From contig NC_045151.1 of assembly GCF_008831285.2 (NCBI RefSeq), forward strand, positions 6,213,682 to 6,277,681: 64,000 nt of DNA, given 5' to 3'. The stretch comes from Nymphaea colorata. Taxonomy: Eukaryota > Streptophyta > Magnoliopsida > Nymphaeales > Nymphaeaceae. Positions 48,751 to 61,177 of this stretch are shown piece by piece (positions within the stretch are counted from its first letter, which is position 1; every line of letters begins with the position of its first letter). Position numbers and translations under genes: made by a program. The notes beneath the pieces are model-generated. The model saw only the letters and a list, made by a program, of their open reading frames with translations, was not told where the DNA came from and searched no databases.

Positions 48751-49779
48751 ATATGTTATATTATGCATGCGAAACTGCAGGCCTAAACTGTCATCCTCAT
48801 CTAATTAGTCAAGTTTTATAAGAGAAACTGAATCGATTAGCCATTGAACTCAAACTTGATTTAGGTTTTCTTAAACTGCATCAATTTCGAATTCCATTAC
48901 ATATTTGGAAAAATTATATAAAGGTGTTTAAAATTTGGGCAACTTAACTAATCATTGCTTATCTTTTTAAAACTTAACAAATCGTTGCCCAACTTTAGGT
49001 AAAAATTTTGGAAAGCCGCCAAGTAATGTAAAATAACAAAAATAGTTTTCTTAAAGACAAAATGTCTTTCGTCAGCCAATAGAAGAGTGATTGTTTGCAG
49101 TAAGCGTTTTGATTATTTTACATTATAAATTAATCGTTCTTATTAACAAGCAGTTGTTTGAAAACTTATACTTTTTTAAAAAAAAATTCTCCAATTTATA
49201 TTAAAATATAAAGACGTTCAAAGTCGAATTTGGAGCTCGATGAAGCACAGCACACGATCCGTTTACATAGCTTGCCAGCCACTGGGTGTGAGTCCGGGTC
49301 GGTGTTTCTGCATGCTCCTCCTTTTCAGACAACGATGTTCACCTGGCTCAAGATCTTCAAGACCACACCCTTGTCCCTTCTTTTTTACTGTACATGGCTA
49401 CATGCTTATACCGTGCCTTGTAATCTACCCTGCCTTGTAATCTTACCATCTCGTTGGCGTCGCTCTGGATTACCCTGCTACCATCCCTGATCTCTCTCTC
49501 TCTCTCTGCACCAGCAGCAGTCGCTGTAGCATAATCCATCTCCAATTTGCGCCGTTTGGCCATCTTTTACTGGCTACTTGCTTTTTAACCTTCCTACGGC
49601 TTTCTCCTCTGAAAGCAAAAGACACCAACTTTCAGCTGCCTACACAACGCTCCAAGTTTTCCATCTTGTCCTTACAGTAAAACCCCACGCTCTTTCTCAC
49701 ATGCTAACAGAGTGAGGAGGCCACTCTGTTCTTCACTTTCTTCTCCACCGACTTCCTAGTCTGCGTTCGTTCTTCTCTC
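48751..49779. promoter_or_regulatory. Upstream region of the SBT2 gene
   Basis: Non-coding. The last ~500 bp shift from AT-rich to CT-rich (CT run at 49491-49508), as often seen in plant 5' leaders. No TATA box or start site could be fixed. Confidence 0.4.
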
Positions 49780-49829
49780 ATGCTTGTGAAATGGAAAAAA
49801 AAGGAGGTTTTGTGGGGCATATGAAGTAA
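49780..49829 (+). other. Two short overlapping upstream ORFs before the SBT2 start
   Basis: ATG 49780 opens a 14-codon frame ending at TGA 49824, and ATG 49791 opens a 12-codon frame ending at TAA 49829. They end 46 and 41 bp before the SBT2 ATG at 49870. If the transcript starts upstream of them they could reduce translation of the main frame; the leader has not been mapped. Confidence 0.45.
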
Positions 49830-49869
49830 AGTTGGTAGATTGAGGGGTTCTGCTTCCAAAATCACACCA

Positions 49870-52800
49870 ATGGGGTGTAGAAAGAAGTTAGTTGGCTGTG
49901 GAGTGCACTTACTCTTGGTTCTTTGTTTGGGGTTTGGTTTGGTTGTTCTAAGTCACGATGAGTCGTCTATGGTGTATATTGTTACATTAAAGAAAGCACC
50001 GACTCTTCATTATTTGTCTGACCTTAGGAGTAACCGCGATTTTGATCATGTGGAGGCAGAAAGATGGAGCAGACTACGGAACAAAGGGTTAGTCTCCTTT
50101 CTTCATCCTCCTAAATTTTCCAGAGGATTTTGAGACTTTTATTGCACGGAGGAGAGGGCATGGATGATGTGTCATAAAAGTGGTTCGCCACCGTCATCAT
50201 TTCCTCTCATTCTCCTCATGATGGTTACATGCTTGTTGGTTGTTCGAAGGCCATTCTTGGTTCAGTGGTAATAGTTTTGGTTTAGCAAGTGTTTTTTGAG
50301 CCAGGTCGTTGGATACTAGACTCCCCTTTTGATTGGTTCATTTCATGTATCATTGTCCCCTCGCGCTCTCTCTCTATCTCTCCGCGTTTTATGCGATCTT
50401 TATTCGAAATATTCATTCTGGCAAGAGCATGATCCAATGGACTGTCTTGAGCTGTATAGTTTTTTCTATTTCTATTTCCATTCCCTTTCTGACAGATGAC
50501 AAGAACTAGCTGGTTAGGGGCCATTTTTTCTTTTCCTGTTTCCACGGACCAAAATCCTTTCTGCACGTTCAGAAATAGTATTTACTACTGTTAGGTTGGT
50601 AGCCATGCTGTGATGCAAGGTTTTGAAATTGCGGGGTTATGTTCCAAACTTCACAACCTTTACATCATGTTGTATTTTCCATCTAAAACACAAGGGGAGC
50701 ATTGATTATCTGTTCTACGGCTCTGGTATTATAATTTGTTTGCTTTTGATTTTTTACGCACTTTTACCGACTACCGAGTTGACTGTTTGAGTTATGTTAG
50801 CCGAAATGTCTTAGTTTATCCGTTCAGTTTTCATATTCTAGGTGACTCACCTGATTTTCGTTTTTTATCAATAATTTGTCAAGGTCTGGTGCACATTATG
50901 GTTCTTACCAAATTCAGTTTCATGAAACTCTCTTGAGGAGGACCTTTAACGGGGAGGCCTATCAGAAACTCTATAGTTACCATTACTTGATCAATGGTTT
51001 TGCAGTTCTTCTATCTCCACAGCAGGTAGTCTACGTTATTTCTATTGATTTTATGTTCATCTCTTGAGCACTATTTTTCATTCTTTGCATTATTACCTTT
51101 ATGGTTGTGGTAAGTTTCCTTATCATTTCTGTTCTGTTACCAGTTGATTATTTATCTGTTTGCTAGCTATTGATATGTCTTCTAGCACAATGCACATCAC
51201 TATAATTCCTTCATTTCATTTTTTTTTGTTTTCAATTTTCAATTATCATGGTCCTGTGCTATATGAAGATGCTACTGTTAGTTGAAGATATTCAGTGTAA
51301 AATAGGTTTTTTTTTTTCCATGTTTAACTTGTGAGGATTCAGGTTCTCAATAGGCCCTAAAGGCATCTGATTGAAAAATATCTGAAACATCACTTTCTTG
51401 CCAAGTCTGTAGTCTGCTAAAGCCTATGATTATTTATGTGTATACACATTCAGAGGTTTGAGGAATGTCCTGTGCTGGCATCAATTTAAGTCATCACTGG
51501 TCTTGGTCATAGTTCATGATAGCTTAATGCCTCTAATCTTTGTGTATTTGATTTCAGGAAACTACTCTTCCTTGGATGGTTCATGCTTTTCCACAGCAGC
51601 TCTAAAAATCTTGATTATGATTTAAAATGTTATTGCTTAATGTAAATTTTTGCAATGAGGAACATATTTCCATGCAACTAAGGCTAGCTGCATCTTTTGC
51701 TTTCCTGTAGGAACTTACTATCTTCAGCCTTTCATCATAGTGCATTAAGCAGGGTTAAGTTTAACATTTGGAACTTGGGATCCTGACCCGGGAACTGGAG
51801 TTCTGCCTTGGTGGTAGTAAACTTCAGGGGCTTACTTGACGTGTGAATGGTTTAGAACATCAACTGGCCAATGATGATGTTTGTTTCTTGAACAATTTTA
51901 ATTTTTTTTGAATGGTGTTTAATTGAATATTTGTCTTCTTTTACTTTTTAGGCAGAAAAGCTTGCAAATAAAAAAGAAGTTGCAAAGGTGGTGCCCGATT
52001 TCTCCGTCAGAACTGCAACTACGCACACTCCTGCATTTCTCGGCTTACCTGCTGGAGCTTGGGTTGTTGAAGGTGGGCCAGATGTTGCGGGGAAGGGAGT
52101 CGTGATTGGATTTATAGACACAGGGATTGATCCCACACACCCAAGCTTTGCTGATGACAGTTCCAGTAAACTGTATCCAGTTCCATCACATTTTTCAGGC
52201 ATTTGTGAGGTTACCAAGGATTTCCCATCTGGCTCTTGCAACCGAAAACTCATTGGAGCTCGTCATTTTGCTGCTTCTGCTATTAGTAGGGGGATTTTTA
52301 ATGCTACTCAAAATCATGCTTCACCTTTTGATGGAGATGGTCATGGAACGTATGTTCTTTCTTTGTCAAGTTCTGAAAGTGTCTCATATCTGCTAAAAAT
52401 AAAAGTCTTTTGAATGATTTAAAGATGTTATAGGTGATGAGGTTCTTTTAGTATATAGATAGTTGCAATTGTGACATAGTTTGCTCGTAGATGTGCAGTC
52501 ATACAGCCTCCATTGCAGCAGGGAACCATGGAATTCCTGTAATTGTAGCAAGCAATCATTTCGGGGATGCAAGTGGAATGGCACCTCATGCACAGTAAGT
52601 AATAATCCTTTGCTTTTGATTATCTAATGATTTCTTGAAAGAGACATGGAAAATATTTTCCATTGCAGGATTGCAGTATACAAGGCTCTTTTCAAAAGCT
52701 TTGGTGGATTTGCAGCAGATGTGGTTGCTGCGATAGATCAGGTCTCTAGGCAAATTACTGCTTCATTTATTCTCCATATGCTTTTAACTTTACTAGTATC

Positions 52801-55800
52801 TCCACCTTCATTGGGTCAGATCTTTCTATTATAATAACTCGTTTCACTTGAAATTTCTGGATGTAGTCCTTTGAATCCTGTCTTTAGGATTGTGACATGC
52901 TATAAACTATAAAGGAAGAAAGTTGTGGAGCTAAACAGAAAATAACTTGTGCTATGAGATTGATAACTGTAGAATGGTATATACTTTGTCCATTCTTTCA
53001 TAAAGTAAGTCCTATTAAATTCATACAACTGCTGTCACAACCCAAAATAAGCCTTCTTTTTCCAACTACTGAGTATGGTGGAAACAGTTGTGTTTACATT
53101 AAATATAACCTTTGCCCTGTGACATAGACCTGGTACAAGTGGCTTACTGGCCATGACATACTTTGCATTCCTTTCTCTAAAACAAAGTTCATATAATAGA
53201 CACTATGAAATGAGAGTTCCACTAGAGTGAAACACTTCCTAGTGTAGTGAGAAAATTCCAGCAGCACCACTAAGCTGCATCTATGGCTTGAAAAGGATCA
53301 AGGACTGTCAGCTCAACGTTAGCTGAGTATAGCAAGAAGCCTAAACCATAACCCCAAGGCATAAGTGCACAAACTTAAAAGCCTAAAACATGAAAACAAA
53401 CATCATCATTTTATATTGACATTGCCAACCATATATGGATATAATGCATGCCATATTGGAGAGGTACATAATACGCTGTAGCCTGACGGTCCACCTCTTT
53501 CTGATGAAACAGATATAGCCTGAACTGCACCAGGCAAGCTAGACAATATAAATGTCGAGACAAGGTGTAGGCAACATTGTCTTACAATTGCACAGGTTGA
53601 GCCATAACTTCTTTGAATCCTACTTTCATCTTCCTTTCATGGTCTCTAGATGCAAAATATAGTCCTCACACTCATCACTAGGAGGTATGAGTCCAGGAGA
53701 AAATCCTGAATGACACTTTAAGACTGAACTTAGATGCCATTGCATCAATGGGTGCAATCGTTAGCATCACATATAATAACCCCAACCCCTTAGAAATCCA
53801 GTTGGAGCGGCCAAGGAGACACCTACCTCTTCTTAATGTACTGGGCGCTTTTCCCAATTCAATATACCTAAATCTCTCTAGGGGCCTGATTTAGTTAGGT
53901 AGAACTCATATCTTGTGCCTACCTCAAGTTTACTCATGCAAAATTTCTTTTCATATATGCAAAGCTTTCATGCAAAACTTCTTGTCATATATACAAAGCA
54001 ACCTTGAACAGGCTAGATTGTTGCTATGCTCCATCTCCTGCACAGCTTTTGGCACACTTCTGTGTGTGCAATTAGCTTAAATGTTTATTCTTACTGTTGC
54101 TTCACCATCTGGAATTCTAATTGTTGTAAAATAATGTCTGTAGGCTGCTCAAGATGGAGTAGATATAATAAGCTTATCAATAACTCCAAACCGACGTCCT
54201 CCTGGGATAGCAACTTTTTTCAATCCGATTGATATGGCGCTGCTCTCAGCTGTAAAGGGTGGCATTTTTGTTGTCCAGGCAGCTGGAAATACTGGACCCT
54301 CATTCAAGAGCATTTCATCCTTCAGTCCATGGATCTTCACTGTAGGTGCTGCAGCTCATGATAGAACCTATTCCAATTCAGTTGTGCTTGGCAATAGGGT
54401 GACCATCCCAGGACTTGGTCTTGCACGTAAGTTGAGCTTCACATTTAACACCACTAAATACAATTTCCTCTATTGCAGGCTTGCAGCTGTACTTGGTCAT
54501 AAAATCACTATTCTAGAATTGGTCTTAAGGCAAGCTGTGGTTTGTGGTTAAAGTCTTGGTTCATGAAACTTGAAGTTTTTTTGTTTCTACTGAAATATTT
54601 TGTGTATATAGTTTCTTTTTTGTCTGGTTTTAGCTGATTTGTTAGGATAACTGTCTTCATTTTGTTGAGTTATACATCAGAAGGTTAAAATATGTGTTCA
54701 ATCTGCAGCGGGGACAGGCAAAGATGCAATGTTCACTCTGATATCAGCAATTCATGCGGTGAATGAAACTGTAGATTCAAAAGATTTGTATTTGGGTGAA
54801 TGCCAAGACCCCAACCAGCTGAAGAAGGAGTTGGTTGAAGGGAACATTTTGATTTGCAGTTATTCGATCCGCTTTGTGTTAGGCCTCTCCTCCATTAAGC
54901 GGGCCTTGAACACAGCCAAGAATCTCAATGCAGCAGGGGTCATTTTCTTGGTGGATCCTTTTGTTACTGGGTATCAAATAAACCCAACCCCAATGAAAAT
55001 GCCAGGATTGATAATTTCTTCTCCAGATGACTCAAAGGTCTCTCATTCTTATTTATATCACAAGTTTCAAATGGAATTGTCCTCAAATATTTTGAACATA
55101 ATTGTTGTAGAAAAGATATGTCCATGGATTCATGATAATCTATTTAAGACTTGACATGGTTAGTTGTTATATTTCCTGTTGACCCTGATACGGGTTTTCC
55201 TTTGTTTTAGTTTTTCAATGGGTATCTTGTTTTCTGTAGAGGCGAGGCCTCAATCCCCATGGGTTTCTTCAATTACCGTTTATGAGGGGTACTTGATCCT
55301 GAATACTGGCTGTCTCATCTCTCTTCTATCCTCATTAAATGTGATCCATTGCAGAAAGCAAGGAGACATGACGGACACACTAGTCAAGGTTGTTAAAAAC
55401 GTAAGATTGGTAGTTGCCAGGATTTAGGAGAGCCCTGTTATGATATTGAGATGTGAAAAGGCATGCATCCAGCTATAACTTTCTGGGTATTTGTCTCTTC
55501 TGTTCATCACTTTGAAGCTCTGCTGCAATCTTCAGTCGTAACTGTTCATCCCATAACTGTTCTTAACTGTTGCCACTATTTTTCTTCTCAAATGGTCCAA
55601 GGGAAATATCAACCTTCAGTCTCATAAGAGTGGTAAAACCGCTTCGGTGCATCTCCTGGACCCCAGTAGATACAACCTGTTTTGGCTTATCCAAGGAGTT
55701 GACGCCTATGGAAGTTGAACAACTGTTGGCCTGATAGCTGTGGCAACTCCCACCATGCAACTGCTTTTGGTTTTGTATTGCCCCTGGTTGAAATTTATTG

Positions 55801-58598
55801 TATTAGGGATAATGATGCTTTTGTTATGATAAAATCTTCCTATTGTATGATCATCAACTCTAATTCACATGCTTTGTTTGCCTAGATGGTATATTTAATC
55901 CCCCTCATTTGTGTATTTTTTTCAATAATGTTTCAATACTTCTTTGGCTTTGCTTGTAATTTCATGTATTCCACTATATCTGACAGTTGCTTGCATGCAG
56001 ACTTTTATCCAATATTACAACAATTCGTTGGTGAGAAATGCATCATCCAACAGGATCGTGAAATTTGCAGGTGTTGCTAGAATTTCTGGGGGTTTGGAAC
56101 CATCTTATAACAACTCGGCACCAAAGGTTTTGTATTATTCAGCAAGAGGACCAGACCCAGAAAATGCATTTTTCGATAATGCAGATTTTATGAAACCTAA
56201 TTTAGTGGCTCCTGGTAGTTATATCTGGGCTGCATGGAGTTCTGGAGGAACAGATTCCAGAGAATTTGAGGGTATCATCCATCTTTCTACATAACTTTAA
56301 GTTGGAGTCATTGTCACAGATATGATGAGATCTTAGAAATCTTGCAATCTTTTTGAGAAAAACGAGTAAACGGAAATATCAGAAAAATATGGCGAGATTT
56401 TGAAAACTCTCGACAACAATAAATATCTTGCAATTTTTTTGATGATTTTTCACCTTTTTGTTAGTTTCTCATTTATTTTATTATTTTTAGACTTTTTATT
56501 TTTTGAAAACTTGCTGAGATTTTTCCCGAAAATTTTCCTGAGGAAAACAAGTTCGCCGAAAAGTACTCGAGAAAAACTTTGCTGATATTTTCCCAAGAGC
56601 AACATTGATGACAATGGTTGGGGTAAACGGTCCTTAACTTCTGCCATAACACTAATCCAGGTGAAAGGTTTGCAATGATCTCTGGTACAAGCATGGCAGC
56701 ACCTCACATTGCAGGACTTGCTGCCCTCATCATGCAGAAGTTCCCCAGATTTAGTCCTTCAGCTATCGCGTCTGCACTCTCTACTACTGCCTCCCTATTT
56801 GACAAACAAGGAGGCCCAATAATGGCACAACGGGCATACAGCGATCCAGATTCAAGCCAGTCTCCAGCTACACCCTTTGATATGGGAAGTGGTTTTGTCA
56901 ATGTGACTGCTGCCTTGGACCCTGGTCTGATCTTTGATGCGAGTATGTTTCTCTTTTGTACTTCCTAGGTTTCTATTCATATTTGCCATTGATAAACTTA
57001 ACTGCACGTCCATAGTTGTGGCTATGCATAAATAAATTTCACTTCTGGGTCTCAGTCAACTGAGACCGATCTGCCACTTATTTGCTTAAATACTTTTGGT
57101 TTGAGGATGTGCACGTTTGGCCTAGGCATTTGAACAATTTTTAGTGTGTGTCTAGTTTTCGGAATCATTTCCATAATGATAATCAGTCTAAGAATGTGTC
57201 CCTGCATTTGCATTTAGGAGTTTGCAGGTCTCCCCAAAACAAGCATTGCCTTTATGATCGCCACGAAATCAAATTCAAGATTGAGCAAAACATGTGCTTA
57301 CGGGCCATCAATGTTCAAATACAACCTTATTTTTGGGGGAGGCCTGAATAAGCTTTTGACTGATGAACTGAAGTTGCTGTTAGGAAGCCACTTAAGAAAA
57401 TTTTAAAGTTAAATCATAGTACATTACGTGATAATGTGCTGTCGAGAGTAAGAAACCTGGAAGAAACAGCTATTCACCTAAGTGAAGTGACACTGGCACT
57501 CTACGAGAAAGGCTGCAGCACCCTGCATCGACACAAATTGGCTGAAGATGAGGCGATTGACAATTTGCATTCTTTTTCATTGAGTGATTGGTAGAATCAT
57601 AGCTTTTTAATTGTTAATTTTCTTGTTTGTGGACTATAACGTACACACATATATATTCTCACCATACCAGCACCCATGTTTTTTTTTTTTTTGTCAAAAC
57701 TGCTTCATGGCACCTGTCGGACATAGTCTTCTACCATAGAAGGTTCCGTTTGATTCCTAGCCAGGAGAAATGTCCTCGTCATTCCATGGTCATAGTATAC
57801 CCGTACAGACAATGTAGGTGTATTTGATGTGCTTCATGGTTTGCTGCCGTAGGTGTATTTGATGTGCTTTATAGTTTGCTACAGTAGGTGTATTTGATGT
57901 GCTTCATGGTTTGCTGCAGACTGCCTCTATGATACTAGAAAAAATGACGCTGCATTTCGTGCACCTTAGAACAAAAGAACAAAATAAACATGCGTTCATA
58001 TGTTCAATTCACATTGGATATCTGCTACAACAGTGATACAAAAACCGACTTTGGTTATTTATTGACAAGTGTTCTTTTTTCTGTTCTGAGCGCTTCTTTT
58101 AATGATTTTGAAGATTATAACTTGGCTCTTTTTTTTTGGAGCCCTTCGTGGTTAACTTGGTTCATTCTTCCACTGGTTTCTGTCTTTGCAGGTTACGAGG
58201 ATTTTTTCTCATTCCTCTGTGGTATTAATGGATCTGGCCCACTTTTGCTTAATTACACAGGCAAGGCTTGTGGTCACAACACCCTCGCTGCAACAGACCT
58301 CAATTTACCTTCTATTACAGTTGCCAAACTAAACCGGTCTACAGCTGTTCATAGAATATTGACAAACGTCGCTGGTGATGAAACGTACAGGGTGAGTTGG
58401 AGTGCCCCTCTTGGAGTATCGGTCACTATTACTCCAACCCAATTTTTCATAGCAAGTGGGCAGAGACAAATTCTGACAGTTCTTATGAATGCTACCATCA
58501 ACAACTCCACTGCAAGCTTTGGAAGGATCGTGATCCGCGGAAGTCGTGGGCATATATTAAACATCCCCATTTCTGTGATTTCTAAAAGCTGTGCTTAG
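49870..58598 (+). CDS. SBT2: Subtilisin-like serine protease, SBT2 clade (SBT2.2/2.3-like)
   Basis: This is a secreted subtilase (family S8), made as a pre-pro-enzyme for the secretory path and apoplast. Ten exons join in phase: 49870-50087, 50884-51025, 51952-52349, 52499-52594, 52669-52741, 54144-54426, 54709-55037, 56001-56271, 56661-56942, 58192-58598; all introns are GT-AG. The product is 832 residues, usual for the clade. ATG 49870 precedes a signal peptide (VHLLLVLCLGFGLVVL). The I9 propeptide runs from MVYIVTLKKAP to INGFAVLLSPQQ (about 35-120). Catalytic residues are Asp ~176 (GFIDTGIDPTHPSF), His ~251 (DGDGHGTHTAS), oxyanion Asn ~358 (VVQAAGNTGPS) and Ser ~614 (SGTSMAAPH). The PA insert (ICSYSIRFVLGLSSIK, GVIFLVDPF) lies between Asn and Ser. 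The Fn3-like C-terminus ends at GHILNIPISVISKSCA. No stop or frameshift was found. The clade assignment is firm; the exact orthologue and substrate are unknown. Confidence 0.95.
52742..54143 (+). other. SBT2 intron 5 (1.4 kb)
   Basis: The longest intron together with intron 9. No transposon protein or clear terminal repeats were recognised in it. Confidence 0.7.
56272..56660 (+). other. SBT2 intron 8 with GAAAATATC-type repeats
   Basis: Words such as GGAAATATCAGAAAAATATG, CGAGATTTT and GATATTTTCCC recur in both orientations between about 56350 and 56605. This resembles a short MITE inserted in the intron, but ends and target duplication could not be fixed. Confidence 0.4.
57814..57918. repeat. 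Three-copy 35-bp tandem repeat in SBT2 intron 9
   Basis: Units begin at 57814, 57849 and 57884, each starting GTAGGTGTATTTGATGTGCT, with a few substitutions in the second unit. Confidence 0.92.
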
Positions 58599-59119
58599 TA
58601 GCACTCTTTGCGTGAATATAGCTGTAGTTTTTTCTCATCTCCCTGATGTGTATTTTTCTCTGTTTGTCTGCTTTTTTTCTTCTGTCTTAGAAATTTCTTT
58701 CGTCAGTTCTATTGTAAAGAATGACTCATAAGTTTCTAACTGTAGATGATTTATTTGTTGATAAGCTAAGTGGACATGCATGAATCTGACACACTGTTCT
58801 CAGATGAGAAACTTACATGAACACGTTTAACTTTTGAACGTTTAAAATTACAGACCCGCATACCAAAATAATTCTTATTAAACAAGCGCTTCTGTCTCAA
58901 CTGCAAGTAGAAACGTAAATAAGAAATTACTGAAAGCTGCCTAACAAATGACTGGTTGGCATTGTTCACTACTTTTTGAACTTGATCAAATGGGTTCTCA
59001 ACTTTTCAAGCTAATGCCAAAACAGCCGCCTCTCCACTCGATGGAAACATTCACGTGTTTTTGGAGGAGTGCTGGCTGACGGATGCTTTCTCTTGTTTTC
59101 TCTGTTTAAGCCTGTCGTC
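58599..59119. other. 3' flank of SBT2
   Basis: Contains the presumed 3' UTR and downstream spacer; no canonical AATAAA was found close to the stop codon, and no other gene was recognised. Confidence 0.4.
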
Positions 59120-59330
59120 CATGGTTTCTCCTTTTCTTCTTAATTTCAGATTCAGTTTCTCTTTTTCAGATTTGAATACGTAAAAGACATGGTTTCTCCG
59201 TTTCTTGTTTCAGATTTAAATACGTAAGAGCCATAGCCTCTCCTTCTCTTCTTTGTTTCAGATTTCAATATTTTAGACATGGTTTCTACTGCTCTTCTTT
59301 ATTTCAGGTTTAAGTACGTGAAAGGCATGG
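59120..59330. repeat. Imperfect minisatellite, units of ~45-68 bp
   Basis: Units start at about 59120, 59188, 59232 and 59278, each with CATGGTTTCTCC-, TTTCAGATTT- and AATACGTAAAAG-like words. A fifth start word, CATGG, is at 59326. The first unit has an internal duplication of the CAGATT segment. Confidence 0.8.
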
Positions 59331-60498
59331 GAGAAGACAGGCGATTTGTATTTTCAGTGCCAAACATTTTAATCTTTACTCTGTCCGTATGTATCATAAG
59401 TCTTCATTCAAGCTTAGGCTTTTCTCACTTATGTTGTCGCTTCCTCTAGCGTGTCACCTGTCGTGTTTAGAACAGTGGGAGCCGTTCTGATCGGAAGAAT
59501 TGAATTTTGTGTGTTCTTCGGGTTCTTTCGTGGTTGTTAGGCAGCGGTCGGTAGGAGTGCCGACGAGTGTTTTGTTTTCCTTCTCCCTTTCGTTTTTAAT
59601 AATCTTAATAAAAGATAAAACCAAGAGAGAATAAGGAAGAAACACACCAAATTACGTGGTTCGGTGCTAGTTCACCTACGTCCACGAGAATATCCTCCAC
59701 AATGTGTTGGGCTACGGTGGTCGACTTCTTTTATTTATTTTAGTTTCTACATATTTGCCTCCTTGATTCAAGGCATAACTATTACAATGATTTTGGATAA
59801 CCATCATATCTTTGCAATCTTCCTTTTTCCGAACGGTATGTTTAGCAACTCTATCATTTGCCAGCTACAGGTTATCACCATCACCATGCGCCAAGTTGCT
59901 CCTGCCATATCCATCACCAAGATGGCAAGATCATTTTTTGCCAGCTCCAGCTTTTCATAATCACCAGATGCCAATCTTCCCTTGCCATCCGTTAGATTGT
60001 TCTTGTCGTATCCACGTGCTACCTTGTTGTTGCCATATTTCTTGTCATATGGTTTAACACTTTGTGCTTTCTCGGTCGTTCTCTATGTTGAGAATTTGTC
60101 TAAAAAGAATCAAGTAGCCAAGGAGTCGTGGACGGGTTCTGAAAAAATATCGAAGAGAGAAAATGGCAATCATGAAACACTTAACGTGGTTCGACCATAT
60201 TATGCCTACATCCATGGGTGAGAGGGAACACACTGAAATATTTTCATTCATCATCACGAGCCTTGCTTACATGTTATAGAGATAGACTTTGACCCCAGGA
60301 TAAGTGCCCAAGATGGCTCCTAATTGTCTTACAACCGCCAAGATGATACAGTGAGCAAGAAGGAAACAAGTATGGCAGTTTGCTAGATTGACAGTTTGGC
60401 ACAAGAGAAGAAAATATTCTTGCATATCTTGTAGCTGTTGAAACGAGAAAAAAAGAAAAACTTCTGTGTGATTTACCTTCTATATTTAATACTCCCCG
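59331..60498. other. Spacer with two copies of an ACGTGGTTCG...CCTAC.TCCA motif
   Basis: TACGTGGTTCGGTGCTAG with CCTACGTCCACG occurs at about 59653-59691, and TAACGTGGTTCGACC with CCTACATCCATG at about 60182-60217. Such motif pairs are common in plant LTR-type repeats, but no LTR boundaries were found here. Confidence 0.4.
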
Positions 60499-60642
60499 TA
60501 GGGTACCTGGTACCTAACGGACTTGGGCTAGGCCCAGGCCTGCCCGATAAAGTTATCTGGCTAGGCCGGGTTGGCCCAACTCGGCATGATAACTTATCTA
60601 AAATATTATTTTATTAAAAAACATGTATTTTTATACAATGAT

Positions 60643-60643
60643 C

Positions 60644-60717
<74 letters not shown>

Positions 60718-60732
60718 ATATATATATATATA
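60643..60732. repeat. (CA)n(TA)n(TG)n(TA)n palindromic microsatellite
   Basis: A CA run followed by TA runs and then a TG run makes the block self-complementary, able to fold as a hairpin about 35-40 bp long. Confidence 0.9.
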
Positions 60733-61033
60733 AAGTACCATACCTCTTAGGTAAGGAATAAAAACCAGACCTCTTAAATTCATGTTAAAAAGTGTTTTAA
60801 CAAAATGTAAACCTTCTAATGTGTTTATAAACACTAAGTTAATATAAATTATGCTTTATTTAATGTCATTTTTGTAAAGAAAAAGAAAATTGATTTTTAT
60901 CCTTCCAAAATTTTGGTGTTATAAGAGCCGTTCATTTTTTGACTAACTTAATATATGTTTCTCATCAAATCACTCTAAAGATCATATCTATAAGGATAAA
61001 TTTAAAAAAAATAAGGTTTTTAGCAACTTTGTT

Positions 61034-61089
<56 letters not shown>
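61034..61089. repeat. (AC)n(AT)n microsatellite
   Basis: About 22 bp of AC dinucleotides run into about 34 bp of AT. Confidence 0.95.
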
Positions 61090-61177
61090 TGAGCCCAGGC
61101 TGGGGGTATGGGTGGCAGCTAAACCCGAGCCCATCTTTTTATCGGGAAACATGGGACTGGCCCGATGCCAAGCCCTA

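Larger units (their letters stand above)
60499..61177. mobile_element. Probable GGCCC-rich hAT-like MITE containing microsatellites
   Basis: The left end TAGGGTACCTGG and the inverse of the right end TAGGGCTTGGCATCGGGCC share TAGGG. Both arms hold GGCCC/GGGCC words (60520-60590 and 61090-61176), like the elements at 37776 and 38163. The 8-mers outside (ACTCCCCG, TTCCCTTT) match poorly, so the boundaries are tentative. Confidence 0.5.

Noticed and set aside
51988-52413. SBT2 exon 3 extended to the stop near 52411
   Set aside because: The open frame runs past the GTATGT donor at 52350; splicing there restores the HGTHTAS motif, so the longer frame is intron read-through.
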